In this document: positions 16,541-23,636 of the stretch, piece by piece
Layout: the number at the start of each line of letters is the position of its first letter
Position numbering within the stretch: position 1 is the stretch's first letter
Assembly (NCBI GenBank): GCA_034440155.1
Contig: JAWXBN010000045.1
Location: 1 to 36,047 of the forward strand
From: Verrucomicrobiota bacterium
Lineage (GTDB): Bacteria > Verrucomicrobiota > Verrucomicrobiia > JAWXBN01
DNA: 36,047 nucleotides
Direction of reading: 5' to 3'
Notes under the pieces: generated by a model
Told to the model about the DNA's origin: nothing
What the model saw: the letters and a program-made list of their open reading frames with translations, nothing else
The model's database searches: none
Position numbers and translations under genes: made by a program

Positions 16541-17446
16541 TTAAGTTTGTACGGGTAAGGGAGAACCTGTGATCCTCCTGTAAGCCTCGAGATAAAGTGC
16601 CGTGGTCCGCGAGACGACATCTTCCGGTAAGTCAGGTGCTGGAGGATGATGATCCCAACCAGCATAATTCAGGTAATCCCTGATAAATTGTTTATCCATG
16701 CCATTCTGGGGTTTACCCGGGACATACTGTGCCCTATTCCAAAAACGTGAAGAATCAGGAGTGAGACATTCATCCATGAGGACAGTCTCGCCATGCTCAA
16801 ATCCGTACTCGAATTTTGTATCCGCAATGAGGATGGCAGCGTGGTCGAGTGATTTTGAGGCGGCTTCGTAGAGTCCGATACTCGCTGTTTTAAGCTTTGC
16901 TGCATTGCCCCAACCGATCGTGTCAGCCATTTGCTCAAAAGTAATATTCTGGTCGTGCCCCTTGTCATTTTTCATGGCCGGGGTAAAAATCGGCTCGGGC
17001 AAAACATCCGATTCTTTCAGACCTAAAGGGAGCTCCACTCCGCAAACCATTCCATTTTCCTGATATTCTTTCCAGGCAGAGCCCGCGAGGTAGCCACGAA
17101 CGACACATTCCACCGGGATCGGGCGGAGTTTTTTGACAAGCATCGAGCGCCCCTCTAGCCAATGGCGGTATTCTTGGAGCCCTTCAGGAAATTCATCATA
17201 ATTAACCGAACGGAAATGATTCAGGACAATATTATTCAGCTTTCTAAACCAATAAGCTGAAATCTGGGTCAATACACGTCCCTTTTGGGGAATAGGGGTT
17301 GGCAAAATACAATCGTATGCGGACAACCTGTCTGTCGCTACAAAAAGGAGGTCTTCCCCCAAATCAAAAACTTCCCTGACCTTTCCACTTTTCAGCTTAG
17401 GAATCCCGGGTAATTCAATATCGTACAAAGTCTCTTCAAAACTCAT
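16541..17446 (-). CDS. purC: phosphoribosylaminoimidazole-succinocarboxamide synthase
   Basis: SAICAR synthase joins CAIR and aspartate using ATP in purine synthesis, in the cytoplasm. The 301 residues correspond to the longer PurC form. Motifs visible: SGKVREVFDLGEDLLFVATD (about 20-40), the nucleotide loop; DRLSAYDCILPTPIPQKG; VECVVRGYLAGSAWKEYQ; ILIADTKFEYGF; and LMDECLTPDSSRFW. It is the first gene of the minus-strand series that runs down to the adenosyltransferase, with a 170-nt divergent gap to the glycoside hydrolase/glycosyltransferase gene. It was probably placed in the series for co-expression; no other pur gene is nearby. Confidence 0.96.
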   Translation of the reverse strand: MSFEETLYDIELPGIPKLKSGKVREVFDLGEDLLFVATDRLSAYDCILPTPIPQKGRVLTQISAYWFRKLNNIVLNHFRSVNYDEFPEGLQEYRHWLEGRSMLVKKLRPIPVECVVRGYLAGSAWKEYQENGMVCGVELPLGLKESDVLPEPIFTPAMKNDKGHDQNITFEQMADTIGWGNAAKLKTASIGLYEAASKSLDHAAILIADTKFEYGFEHGETVLMDECLTPDSSRFWNRAQYVPGKPQNGMDKQFIRDYLNYAGWDHHPPAPDLPEDVVSRTTALYLEAYRRITGSPLPVQT

Positions 17447-17542
17447 AAAGAATAATTAACACAAAATGTTTTTTTAATTCAAGCACCACCATTTGAAAAG
17501 ATAGTGAATTTAAGATTAGTGATGCCAATAAGGAGTGTGACT

Positions 17543-17570
17543 TTGTAAAAAAATACTTGATTATTAATAT
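17543..17570 (+). promoter_or_regulatory. candidate promoter for the GH-GT2 fusion gene
   Basis: In the 170-nt AT-rich gap between divergent purC and the fusion gene, TTGTAA (17543-17548) and TAATAT (17565-17570) are 16 nt apart and would start transcription about 40 nt before the ATG. A second candidate, TTGACC at 17580-17585 with a weak -10 at 17603-17608, would start transcription almost at the ATG at 17617. Neither is a strong consensus match. Confidence 0.22.
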
Positions 17571-17616
17571 GGCCGTAGCTTGACCTGCCTCACGATGACT
17601 GCTAAATCCTATCCCC

Positions 17617-20184
17617 ATGTCGACGATCTTGGAGACACCGTCTCCTTATTACACACCTACAGCTTTTCATCCCCGTGGAAGGGTTAAAGCTAATGCTAAG
17701 TTCTTTTTCCGTGGCGGACTCAAATTTTTTGTTAAGGGAGTGACCTACGGTCCTTTTGCCCCCTACGTCAATGGGGTCTATTTACATTCGCCCGATCTTA
17801 CACGTAGGGATTTACAAATGATTAAGGAACTCGGGGCCAATGTCCTGCGTTTGTATCATGTGCCCCCACGTTGGTTTCTCGACATGTGTTATGAGTACGA
17901 CCTCCAAGTACTCATCACGATTCCTTGGGAACAACATGTGAATTTCCTCGATAGCCAGAATAGCCGGAAAATTATCGAGAATAAAATCCGCACAGGCGTT
18001 CGTCAAAACGAAGGGCATCCTGCACTTTTTGGTTATATGGTCGGTAATGAGATCCCCCCTTCGACAGTCCGTTGGTACGGACTCAGCCGGGTACAGTCTT
18101 TCTTAGAAAATCTCGTGAATATCGCCAAGGAGGAAGACGATAAGACTTTGGTGACTTATGCGAATTTCCCTTCCACAGAATACTTGATCCCGGCAAATAT
18201 CGATTTTTGCTCATATAATGTTTACCTGGAAAATCCGGCTTCCTTTGAAAAATACCTCGCGCGGCTTCATAATATTTCCGGTGACAAACCCCTGATGCTT
18301 GGGGAGTTTGGCCTTGATTCGATCCGCAATACAGAAGAAAAACAGGCCGAGATACTGGGTTGGCATGTGAAAACCGTCGGACAAATGGGTTTGGCAGGAA
18401 CCATTCTTTTCTCGTGGACGGATGATTGGTACACGGGAAACCATCAAATTACCGATTGGGCTTTTGGACTAGTGGATGCCGAGCGCCGCCCGAAAAAATC
18501 CTATTTCAGGATACAAGACTGTTTCCTCGATGAGGCCGATGGGAAAGCGGGCCAGAGGGTACCCCTGAGAGAATACCCCAAAGTCTCCGTGGTCGTATGC
18601 TCCTATAACGGGGGGAAAACACTGCAAGCCTGTCTCCAGAGCCTGACGGAAGTCGATTATCCCCATTATGAAATTATCCTCGTCGATGATGGGTCCACGG
18701 ATGATACCCAGACAATCACCAAAGACTTTCCCCACATGATCAATATCCGCCAGAAAAACATGGGTTTGAGTTATGCCCGTAATGTCGGGTATCAGCATGC
18801 CACTGGGGATATCATCGCCTATACTGATTCGGACTGTATGGCCGACCGTGACTGGCTTTATTATCTGGTATCGACCATTACGAGCGGAAACTACGCGGGT
18901 GTCGGAGGTCCAAATATCTCTCCTCCCGCACAAAACTGGGTTCAAGCCTGTGTTGCCGCAGCACCAGGTTCCCCCAGCCACGTACTTGTCAGCGATGTGG
19001 TGGCGGAGCATATTCCTGGTTGCAATATGGCTTTTTGGAAATGGGCTATCGATGCGATCGGCGGATGGGATATTGAGTACCGCAAAGCGGGTGACGATGT
19101 GGATTTTTGTTGGCGTCTCCAACAGGCCGGGTATGAGATATCATTCAGTCCTTCGGCGATTGTCTGGCACCATCGTCGTTTTTCGGTAAAAGCATTTTAT
19201 AAACAGCAAGCCGGTTACGGGGAAGCTGAAGCACTCCTGAGGTTTAAGCATCTCATTTTTTTCACCCCAAACGGGAATGCCAAATGGCGCGGAATCGTTT
19301 ATGGGCTTCCTATCGGCCCGAGCATCATTCAAAAACCCATCATTTACCACGGTCTCTTTGGCATGGGCCTTTTCCAATCAATTTATCCTTCGGATGATCC
19401 CGCCATCCTTGATTATACAGGTTCACTCGAATGGGTTTTAGCCGCCATCTGTGTGGGGATTATTTCCATTACTTTCCCGGTTTTAATCCCGATCGTGGTC
19501 TTGATGTTTTTGACCACCCTCTTTGCTGGACTGATGTATGCCGCACGCACGAAGCTGGAACCCAAATATGACACTTTAGCGAGCCGTTTTCTCGTCTGGG
19601 GCTTAGCAGTTTCACAGCCCCTGATCCGAGGCTGGAACCGTCATTACACTTGGATATCCCATAAGACGACTCCCTCCAAAATCCTCACGGGTGAGTCCTC
19701 CCATAAACCAAGTAACCAGTTCACACGCGACAATTCTCTGGCGTATTGGAGTGAAGAAGGAATCGAACGCGACCGGGTCATTACAAAAGTGTGTGATTTG
19801 CTTGAAGCTGAAAACTGGTCATACTCCCTGGATACCGGCTGGACAGACTGGGACATCCAGATTTACGGGAATTACTGGTGGGATATCAGGCTGCGGACCC
19901 AGACTGAAAATCACGGGGGTGATAAACGCCTGACCCGTATCCAGATGGATCCCAAAATGACACCTTTGACGATTGCATTAACCATACTGGTCGGGTTATT
20001 GACATTTACCCTTTATTTTTCAATCGAAATCCAGATAATTTACCTTCTCTGCGTTTTGAGTTTGATTGCCGTCTTCCTGATCTTCTGGGCCTACCGGATC
20101 AGGAGCCGTATCGGGCAAATCGTCATGGAAGCAGCCATCATCATTGGACTCACCCCGGTGAAAACGGACAAAAAGAAATCATAA
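17617..20184 (+). CDS. glycoside hydrolase (TIM-barrel) / GT2 glycosyltransferase membrane fusion
   Basis: An 855-residue two-enzyme protein. Residues 1-310 form a GH2/GH5-like TIM barrel: VKGVTYGPFAP, LRLYHVPPRWFLDMCYEY, the acid/base NE in GNEIPPS (about 143) and the nucleophile in LGEFGLD (about 230). From about 320 a family 2 glycosyltransferase begins: VSVVVCSYNGG, ILVDDGSTDD (about 355), the DxD TDSDC (about 402), and the acceptor region GDDVDFCWR (about 493) with WHHRR. Two membrane segments follow near 605-650, a soluble region near 690-780 and two more membrane segments near 782-830. No signal peptide precedes the GH domain, so both catalytic domains may face the cytoplasm, which would be unusual for a hydrolase. 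It may build or remodel a glycan at the membrane, or the GH domain may act as a transglycosylase; both are inference. Confidence 0.88.
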   Translation: MSTILETPSPYYTPTAFHPRGRVKANAKFFFRGGLKFFVKGVTYGPFAPYVNGVYLHSPDLTRRDLQMIKELGANVLRLYHVPPRWFLDMCYEYDLQVLITIPWEQHVNFLDSQNSRKIIENKIRTGVRQNEGHPALFGYMVGNEIPPSTVRWYGLSRVQSFLENLVNIAKEEDDKTLVTYANFPSTEYLIPANIDFCSYNVYLENPASFEKYLARLHNISGDKPLMLGEFGLDSIRNTEEKQAEILGWHVKTVGQMGLAGTILFSWTDDWYTGNHQITDWAFGLVDAERRPKKSYFRIQDCFLDEADGKAGQRVPLREYPKVSVVVCSYNGGKTLQACLQSLTEVDYPHYEIILVDDGSTDDTQTITKDFPHMINIRQKNMGLSYARNVGYQHATGDIIAYTDSDCMADRDWLYYLVSTITSGNYAGVGGPNISPPAQNWVQACVAAAPGSPSHVLVSDVVAEHIPGCNMAFWKWAIDAIGGWDIEYRKAGDDVDFCWRLQQAGYEISFSPSAIVWHHRRFSVKAFYKQQAGYGEAEALLRFKHLIFFTPNGNAKWRGIVYGLPIGPSIIQKPIIYHGLFGMGLFQSIYPSDDPAILDYTGSLEWVLAAICVGIISITFPVLIPIVVLMFLTTLFAGLMYAARTKLEPKYDTLASRFLVWGLAVSQPLIRGWNRHYTWISHKTTPSKILTGESSHKPSNQFTRDNSLAYWSEEGIERDRVITKVCDLLEAENWSYSLDTGWTDWDIQIYGNYWWDIRLRTQTENHGGDKRLTRIQMDPKMTPLTIALTILVGLLTFTLYFSIEIQIIYLLCVLSLIAVFLIFWAYRIRSRIGQIVMEAAIIIGLTPVKTDKKKS

Positions 20185-20189
20185 AGTCC

Positions 20190-21185
20190 ATGGGGTCTAT
20201 TTTTACTCCCTTTTTCATTCATGAGGGTGCCTCAGGCGACTCATCATGCGGGAGTTTACTTGCAGACCTCGGCACACGCAGGATTTCACCCGCTCACCTA
20301 TATAATAGTCCTGTATTAAGTTCACTCTGGCACCGGGTCCACCTAGCCCATAGCCCGTTAAGACAATCCCCCAAAAAAGGATCATGTGAATACAGTCGTT
20401 TTGCCCAGTCCATGCTTCCATTGGTCTCAGGTAAAAAAGTCACCGTCACAAGTTTAGGCTGTGGGGATGGATATAAAGATGCCCTATTCCTAAAAACCTG
20501 GCAAAAAGCAGCATCTTCAATATCCTATCAACCGGTGGATATCAGTGCCCATCTAGTAAAAAAAGCTTGTGATTCCTGTAGTAAACTATCACGGGTCCAG
20601 ATCATGCCCGGAGTTTGTGGAAACCTAGCCGATCAGCAGTTTATCCAAGATATCAGCCATCTCCAAAAGGATAAAAGCCTCAAAATCGGTTTTTATTTCG
20701 GGATTAACCCAAATTTCCAACAGGTTGATTTTTTTAACCTCTTAAAAAAATCATTCCTCCATTTTGATCATGTGGTTTTCAGCGCAAATCTCGCCCCAGG
20801 TGATGATTATGAAAAAGGTGTCCGTAAAATATTTACTCAATATGACAACCCGGAAACACGCGACTGGTTTTTGGAGTTCCTCGGTTCACTCGGGATTAGG
20901 GCACAAAAAAAGGCGCTGGAATTCTCAATCCGAAAATTCCTGCGCCCCCTACCCCACTACGCAATTTGCGTAAATTATATTTTCCCTGAAAAAACGGCCC
21001 TCTCTCTTTACGGTCAAAGGGTTTCCTTTAAAAAGGGTGAATCACTCGATATCTTTCATTCCTTCCGCCATACATTGCAAACCCTCAAGGGTTTTTCCTT
21101 ATTGAGCCAGCTCACGATTACCCGTGAACAAGTTTCCCCCGATCAACAAGAGGCCCTCCTGTCAGTACAGAAAAAAAGCGCGTAA
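20190..21185 (+). CDS. EgtD-like SAM-dependent methyltransferase
   Basis: A 331-residue protein with a Rossmann motif I, VTSLGCGDGYKDALFL (about 86-101). Its C-terminal half has the style of histidine-specific methyltransferases (EgtD domain): LPG-like SANLAPGDDYEKGV, IFTQYDNPETRDWFLEFLGSLG, VSFKKGESLDIFHSFRHT. EgtD trimethylates histidine in ergothioneine synthesis, but the EgtB partner is absent and the N-terminal ~70 residues differ from EgtD, so the substrate is unknown. It starts 5 nt after the GH-GT2 fusion and is probably co-transcribed with it. Its last codons overlap the hairpin of a terminator used by the opposite strand. It could also be an unrelated class I methyltransferase. Confidence 0.6.
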   Translation: MGSIFTPFFIHEGASGDSSCGSLLADLGTRRISPAHLYNSPVLSSLWHRVHLAHSPLRQSPKKGSCEYSRFAQSMLPLVSGKKVTVTSLGCGDGYKDALFLKTWQKAASSISYQPVDISAHLVKKACDSCSKLSRVQIMPGVCGNLADQQFIQDISHLQKDKSLKIGFYFGINPNFQQVDFFNLLKKSFLHFDHVVFSANLAPGDDYEKGVRKIFTQYDNPETRDWFLEFLGSLGIRAQKKALEFSIRKFLRPLPHYAICVNYIFPEKTALSLYGQRVSFKKGESLDIFHSFRHTLQTLKGFSLLSQLTITREQVSPDQQEALLSVQKKSA

Positions 21186-21207
21186 CCCTTTTGAGGTAAA
21201 ACGCGCT
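21171..21207 (-). terminator. rho-independent terminator of the polysaccharide cluster
   Basis: Read on the minus strand, arms AGCGCGT (21207-21201) and ACGCGCT (21183-21177) form a perfect 7-bp stem, followed by a run of seven T residues (21177-21171). It lies 21 nt beyond the stop codon of the WcaF-like gene. On the plus strand the same bases are the last codons and the stop of the EgtD-like gene (stop 21183-21185). The hairpin could also slow plus-strand transcription, but there the T run is missing. Confidence 0.75.
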
Positions 21208-21228
21208 AGGGGCGGGGGAGACAAAAAG

Positions 21229-21762
21229 TTATAACGATTTAATGAGAAGGCACGGGTTGCCGCCATAAATCCCGTCCCCGGCAATCTCCCCTCGTACCAC
21301 AGAGGCGGGCTGGATGACGGCATGAGGCCTGATATGTGTGCCCGGACAAATAAAGGCGCGGGCGGCCACCCAGACACTTTCATCTATGATGATGGGGCCC
21401 GTCACGAGATCAAATGTCTCCTTGCGATAGTCGTGGCTGCCCGTACAGAGAAAGGCTTCCTGGGATATACAGACATGGGCCCCGATCCGAACCTCATCAA
21501 GGGAGAGAATCGTGGTCCCCTCACCGATCCAAGAGTAATCCCCGATTTTCAACCTCCACGGCATGGTAATATTCACTCGGGGACGAATCACTACTCCCGC
21601 ACCCACTTGCGCGCCAAAACACCTGAGTAAAAAACGTTTGAAAGAACCGGGATAAGGCAATGCACTTAAGAAAAAGGCTGCTTTTACGAGATACCAGAGG
21701 GACTCGGTGAAGAAGCTTTTTCCCCGGGAGTAACTTTTGTTATTAAACTGGTCGAGTCTCAT
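21229..21762 (-). CDS. WcaF-family O-acetyltransferase
   Basis: A 177-residue left-handed beta-helix acyltransferase similar to WcaF, which acetylates colanic-acid precursors. It opens with the family-typical MRLDQFNNKSYSRGKSF and a hydrophobic stretch (about 22-38). The hexapeptide repeats run from about 55 to 165 (VGAGVVIRPRVNITMP, IGDYSWIGEGTTILS, IGAHVCISQEAFLCTGSHD). The motif GSHDY contains the catalytic-type histidine, and GGNPCLLIK ends the helix as in the family. It is the last gene of the minus-strand polysaccharide cluster, 3 nt after a GT4 gene and 21 nt before the terminator. It probably decorates the glycan with acetyl groups. Confidence 0.9.
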   Translation of the reverse strand: MRLDQFNNKSYSRGKSFFTESLWYLVKAAFFLSALPYPGSFKRFLLRCFGAQVGAGVVIRPRVNITMPWRLKIGDYSWIGEGTTILSLDEVRIGAHVCISQEAFLCTGSHDYRKETFDLVTGPIIIDESVWVAARAFICPGTHIRPHAVIQPASVVRGEIAGDGIYGGNPCLLIKSL

Positions 21763-21765
21763 TTT

Positions 21766-22890
21766 TTAAAGTTTCTCCAGTGCACCGACCATTTGCGAGG
21801 CAATTTTTTCCCAAGTGTATTTTTCGCGGACAAGTGTCGCTCCCTTTTGCCCCATTTCATCGAGGTAATACTCAGGCAGACCGAGCAAATTGCGCAACCC
21901 CTCCTCAATGGAGGGTTCACTGGCTTCCACGATTTTTCCCGCCCCCACGGCGTCCACTTCAGGGAAATTACAGTTATGGGTGATGAGCACGGGTAATCCC
22001 GCTGCCAAAGCCTCCAGTACGGCCATACTGAAACCTTCCGAACGTGAAGGGAGCACAAAAAGCTGGGCATTTTTTAGCAGTGCCGCTTTTTCATTTCCAT
22101 GGACAAGGCCCAGTAATGTCACCCTTTTCCTGAGGTCACAAGAGTCGATCATCTGGTGCAGAATATCTCCGTATCCATCATCCCCCCCTGCAATGACGAG
22201 CTGCCATCCCGGGAAATCACGGTGCAATTTGCTCCAGGCTTTCACTAATAAATCCAAACCCTTTTTCTGATGCAGGCGGGAAAGAAAAACGATCCATTTT
22301 TTATTAAAAAGCTCTGGATGTTTAGCCGTTAAATCGAGCGCGGAAACTGGTCCTTCAAAATCCCCGGCCATAATCCCGTTGGGCAGAGTGACCACATTGG
22401 CTTGCGGACAATAATGTTTAATCTGGGCGGCCTCAGCTTCTGTCAAAGCCCTCCAGAGCGCGGCATCGCGGAAATTTTGGTTCTCAAAAAGCATCCTCAT
22501 GACCGATTTTTTATAAACCCCACGTTTCATCGCCCAGGGTTCGAGCATTCCATGGGGATGGATCACCAAAGGTTTATGCAGCTTGCGCGACAGCTGTCCG
22601 GCGACGAGATTCGGATATACCCACAGCCCATGGACATGGATGGAATCACACTCCCGGGCAAATTGCTCTGCCTGAATACCGTATGATCGAGAATAATAAA
22701 ACCGAGGGAGCAAATGGGGTTCAAAGCTATAAAGCCGAGGCACACTCTCCTGATCCCCCAGATCAGCATCCAGCCCCAGCAGGTCTGAACCATGTCCGGA
22801 ACTCAGGATATGCCCGTGCAAGGGATACAATGCCGTGGCAAAGCCCCCCATCTTCCGGTTCAACGTCTGGGATAGCTGGAGAAGTCTCAT
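21766..22890 (-). CDS. GT4-family glycosyltransferase
   Basis: A retaining glycosyltransferase with the GT-B fold. MRLLQLSQTLNRKMGGFATAL begins the N-terminal Rossmann domain, and HVHGLWVYPNLVAG and HPHGMLEPWAMKRG are acceptor-side motifs. The C-terminal donor domain shows IVFLSRLHQKKGLDLLVKAW, the VIAGGDDGYG strand and the GT4 E-x7-E in SEGFSMAVLEALAAGLPVL. I chose the ATG at 22890, which overlaps the upstream methyltransferase stop by 4 nt; a TTG at 22905 adds five residues and a 19-nt overlap. The protein is cytoplasmic or peripheral and would add one sugar of the repeat unit. Donor and acceptor cannot be told from sequence. Confidence 0.9.
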   Translation of the reverse strand: MRLLQLSQTLNRKMGGFATALYPLHGHILSSGHGSDLLGLDADLGDQESVPRLYSFEPHLLPRFYYSRSYGIQAEQFARECDSIHVHGLWVYPNLVAGQLSRKLHKPLVIHPHGMLEPWAMKRGVYKKSVMRMLFENQNFRDAALWRALTEAEAAQIKHYCPQANVVTLPNGIMAGDFEGPVSALDLTAKHPELFNKKWIVFLSRLHQKKGLDLLVKAWSKLHRDFPGWQLVIAGGDDGYGDILHQMIDSCDLRKRVTLLGLVHGNEKAALLKNAQLFVLPSRSEGFSMAVLEALAAGLPVLITHNCNFPEVDAVGAGKIVEASEPSIEEGLRNLLGLPEYYLDEMGQKGATLVREKYTWEKIASQMVGALEKL

Positions 22891-23636
22891 TGATTTTTTC
22901 GACAAACGTAAATCAAATTAAACCCAAAACGATTCGCCAATATTCCTCCAGCAAAGAATCTCTCGAATGCGAGTGAAAATGTACGGGGAAGGAGTGGAAC
23001 TAACCGCCCACTCAGGAATCCTAAACCATAAACCTTTTCAATTCGAAAACCATATTCGCCAAGGAGACCCCTCATCTGACGAGTGGAAAGATATTTAGGG
23101 CGTGGCTTTTTAAAGAAAAAACTCATGAATTGATGATAAGGATAAAATAATGCTTTGAGGCTATAGGGGTTAAGGTGCGTATTAATGATCATTATACCAT
23201 CAGGCTTGATTACTTTGGCAAGCCAATCAAGGGCTTTGAGCCTGACCTCATGCTCTACATTTGGGAAAAAACGAAATGACGTGATTAAATCATAACGTTT
23301 ATTATATTCACACGATTGATCAATGGAAACATCCAAGCAAATCAATTTTGATTTTTTGACTTTTGAAGCGGCGATTTTTAGCATCGCCTCTGAAATATCA
23401 ATCCCCTCTGAAGATTCCACCAAAGACTCTGTGACTTGAAGAATTCTACCCGTACCACAAGCAAAATCGAGATAACAACTCTTTTTTTCTGAAGTCAGCC
23501 CAGAAATAAAATGCATGAGGAAGCCTTTTTCGACCTCCCAATAAAGAGCTGATCCTGATGAAGGTGCATATTCATTTTTTTCATATTTCTCAGCTAATAC
23601 ATCCGTTTGAAAAAGGCTTTTATAATTCTCATTCAC
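22887..23636 (-). CDS. class I SAM-dependent methyltransferase
   Basis: A 249-residue Rossmann methyltransferase. Motif I is YLDFACGTGRILQVTE (about 57-72), the acidic motif II is EGIDISEAMLKIA, and motif IV is YDLITSFRFFPNV. LAKVIKPDGIMIINTH is the post-motif strand. The start is a GTG at 23636 that overlaps the stop of the upstream gene by 8 nt, in keeping with coupling; no better start is in frame. The C-terminal third has a basic stretch (YHQFMSFFFKKPRPKYLS) that may be membrane-associated. Lying between two glycosyltransferase genes, it probably methylates a sugar or glycan end, but the substrate is not determined. Confidence 0.82.
   Translation of the reverse strand: MNENYKSLFQTDVLAEKYEKNEYAPSSGSALYWEVEKGFLMHFISGLTSEKKSCYLDFACGTGRILQVTESLVESSEGIDISEAMLKIAASKVKKSKLICLDVSIDQSCEYNKRYDLITSFRFFPNVEHEVRLKALDWLAKVIKPDGIMIINTHLNPYSLKALFYPYHQFMSFFFKKPRPKYLSTRQMRGLLGEYGFRIEKVYGLGFLSGRLVPLLPRTFSLAFERFFAGGILANRFGFNLIYVCRKNQ

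Noticed and set aside
16540-16665. 42-residue N-terminal extension of the recombinase
   Set aside because: It would overlap the end of purC in another frame, and the Xer-type domain begins well after it; ATG 16539 follows the purC stop by 1 nt.
17447-17616. tRNA or small RNA in the purC/GH-GT2 gap
   Set aside because: The gap is AT-rich and lacks cloverleaf arms, a T-loop or a terminator-like hairpin.
18469-19122. 217-residue minus-strand ORF opposite the GT2 domain
   Set aside because: The plus strand encodes an unmistakable GT2 domain here; the opposite frame is a shadow without its own motifs.
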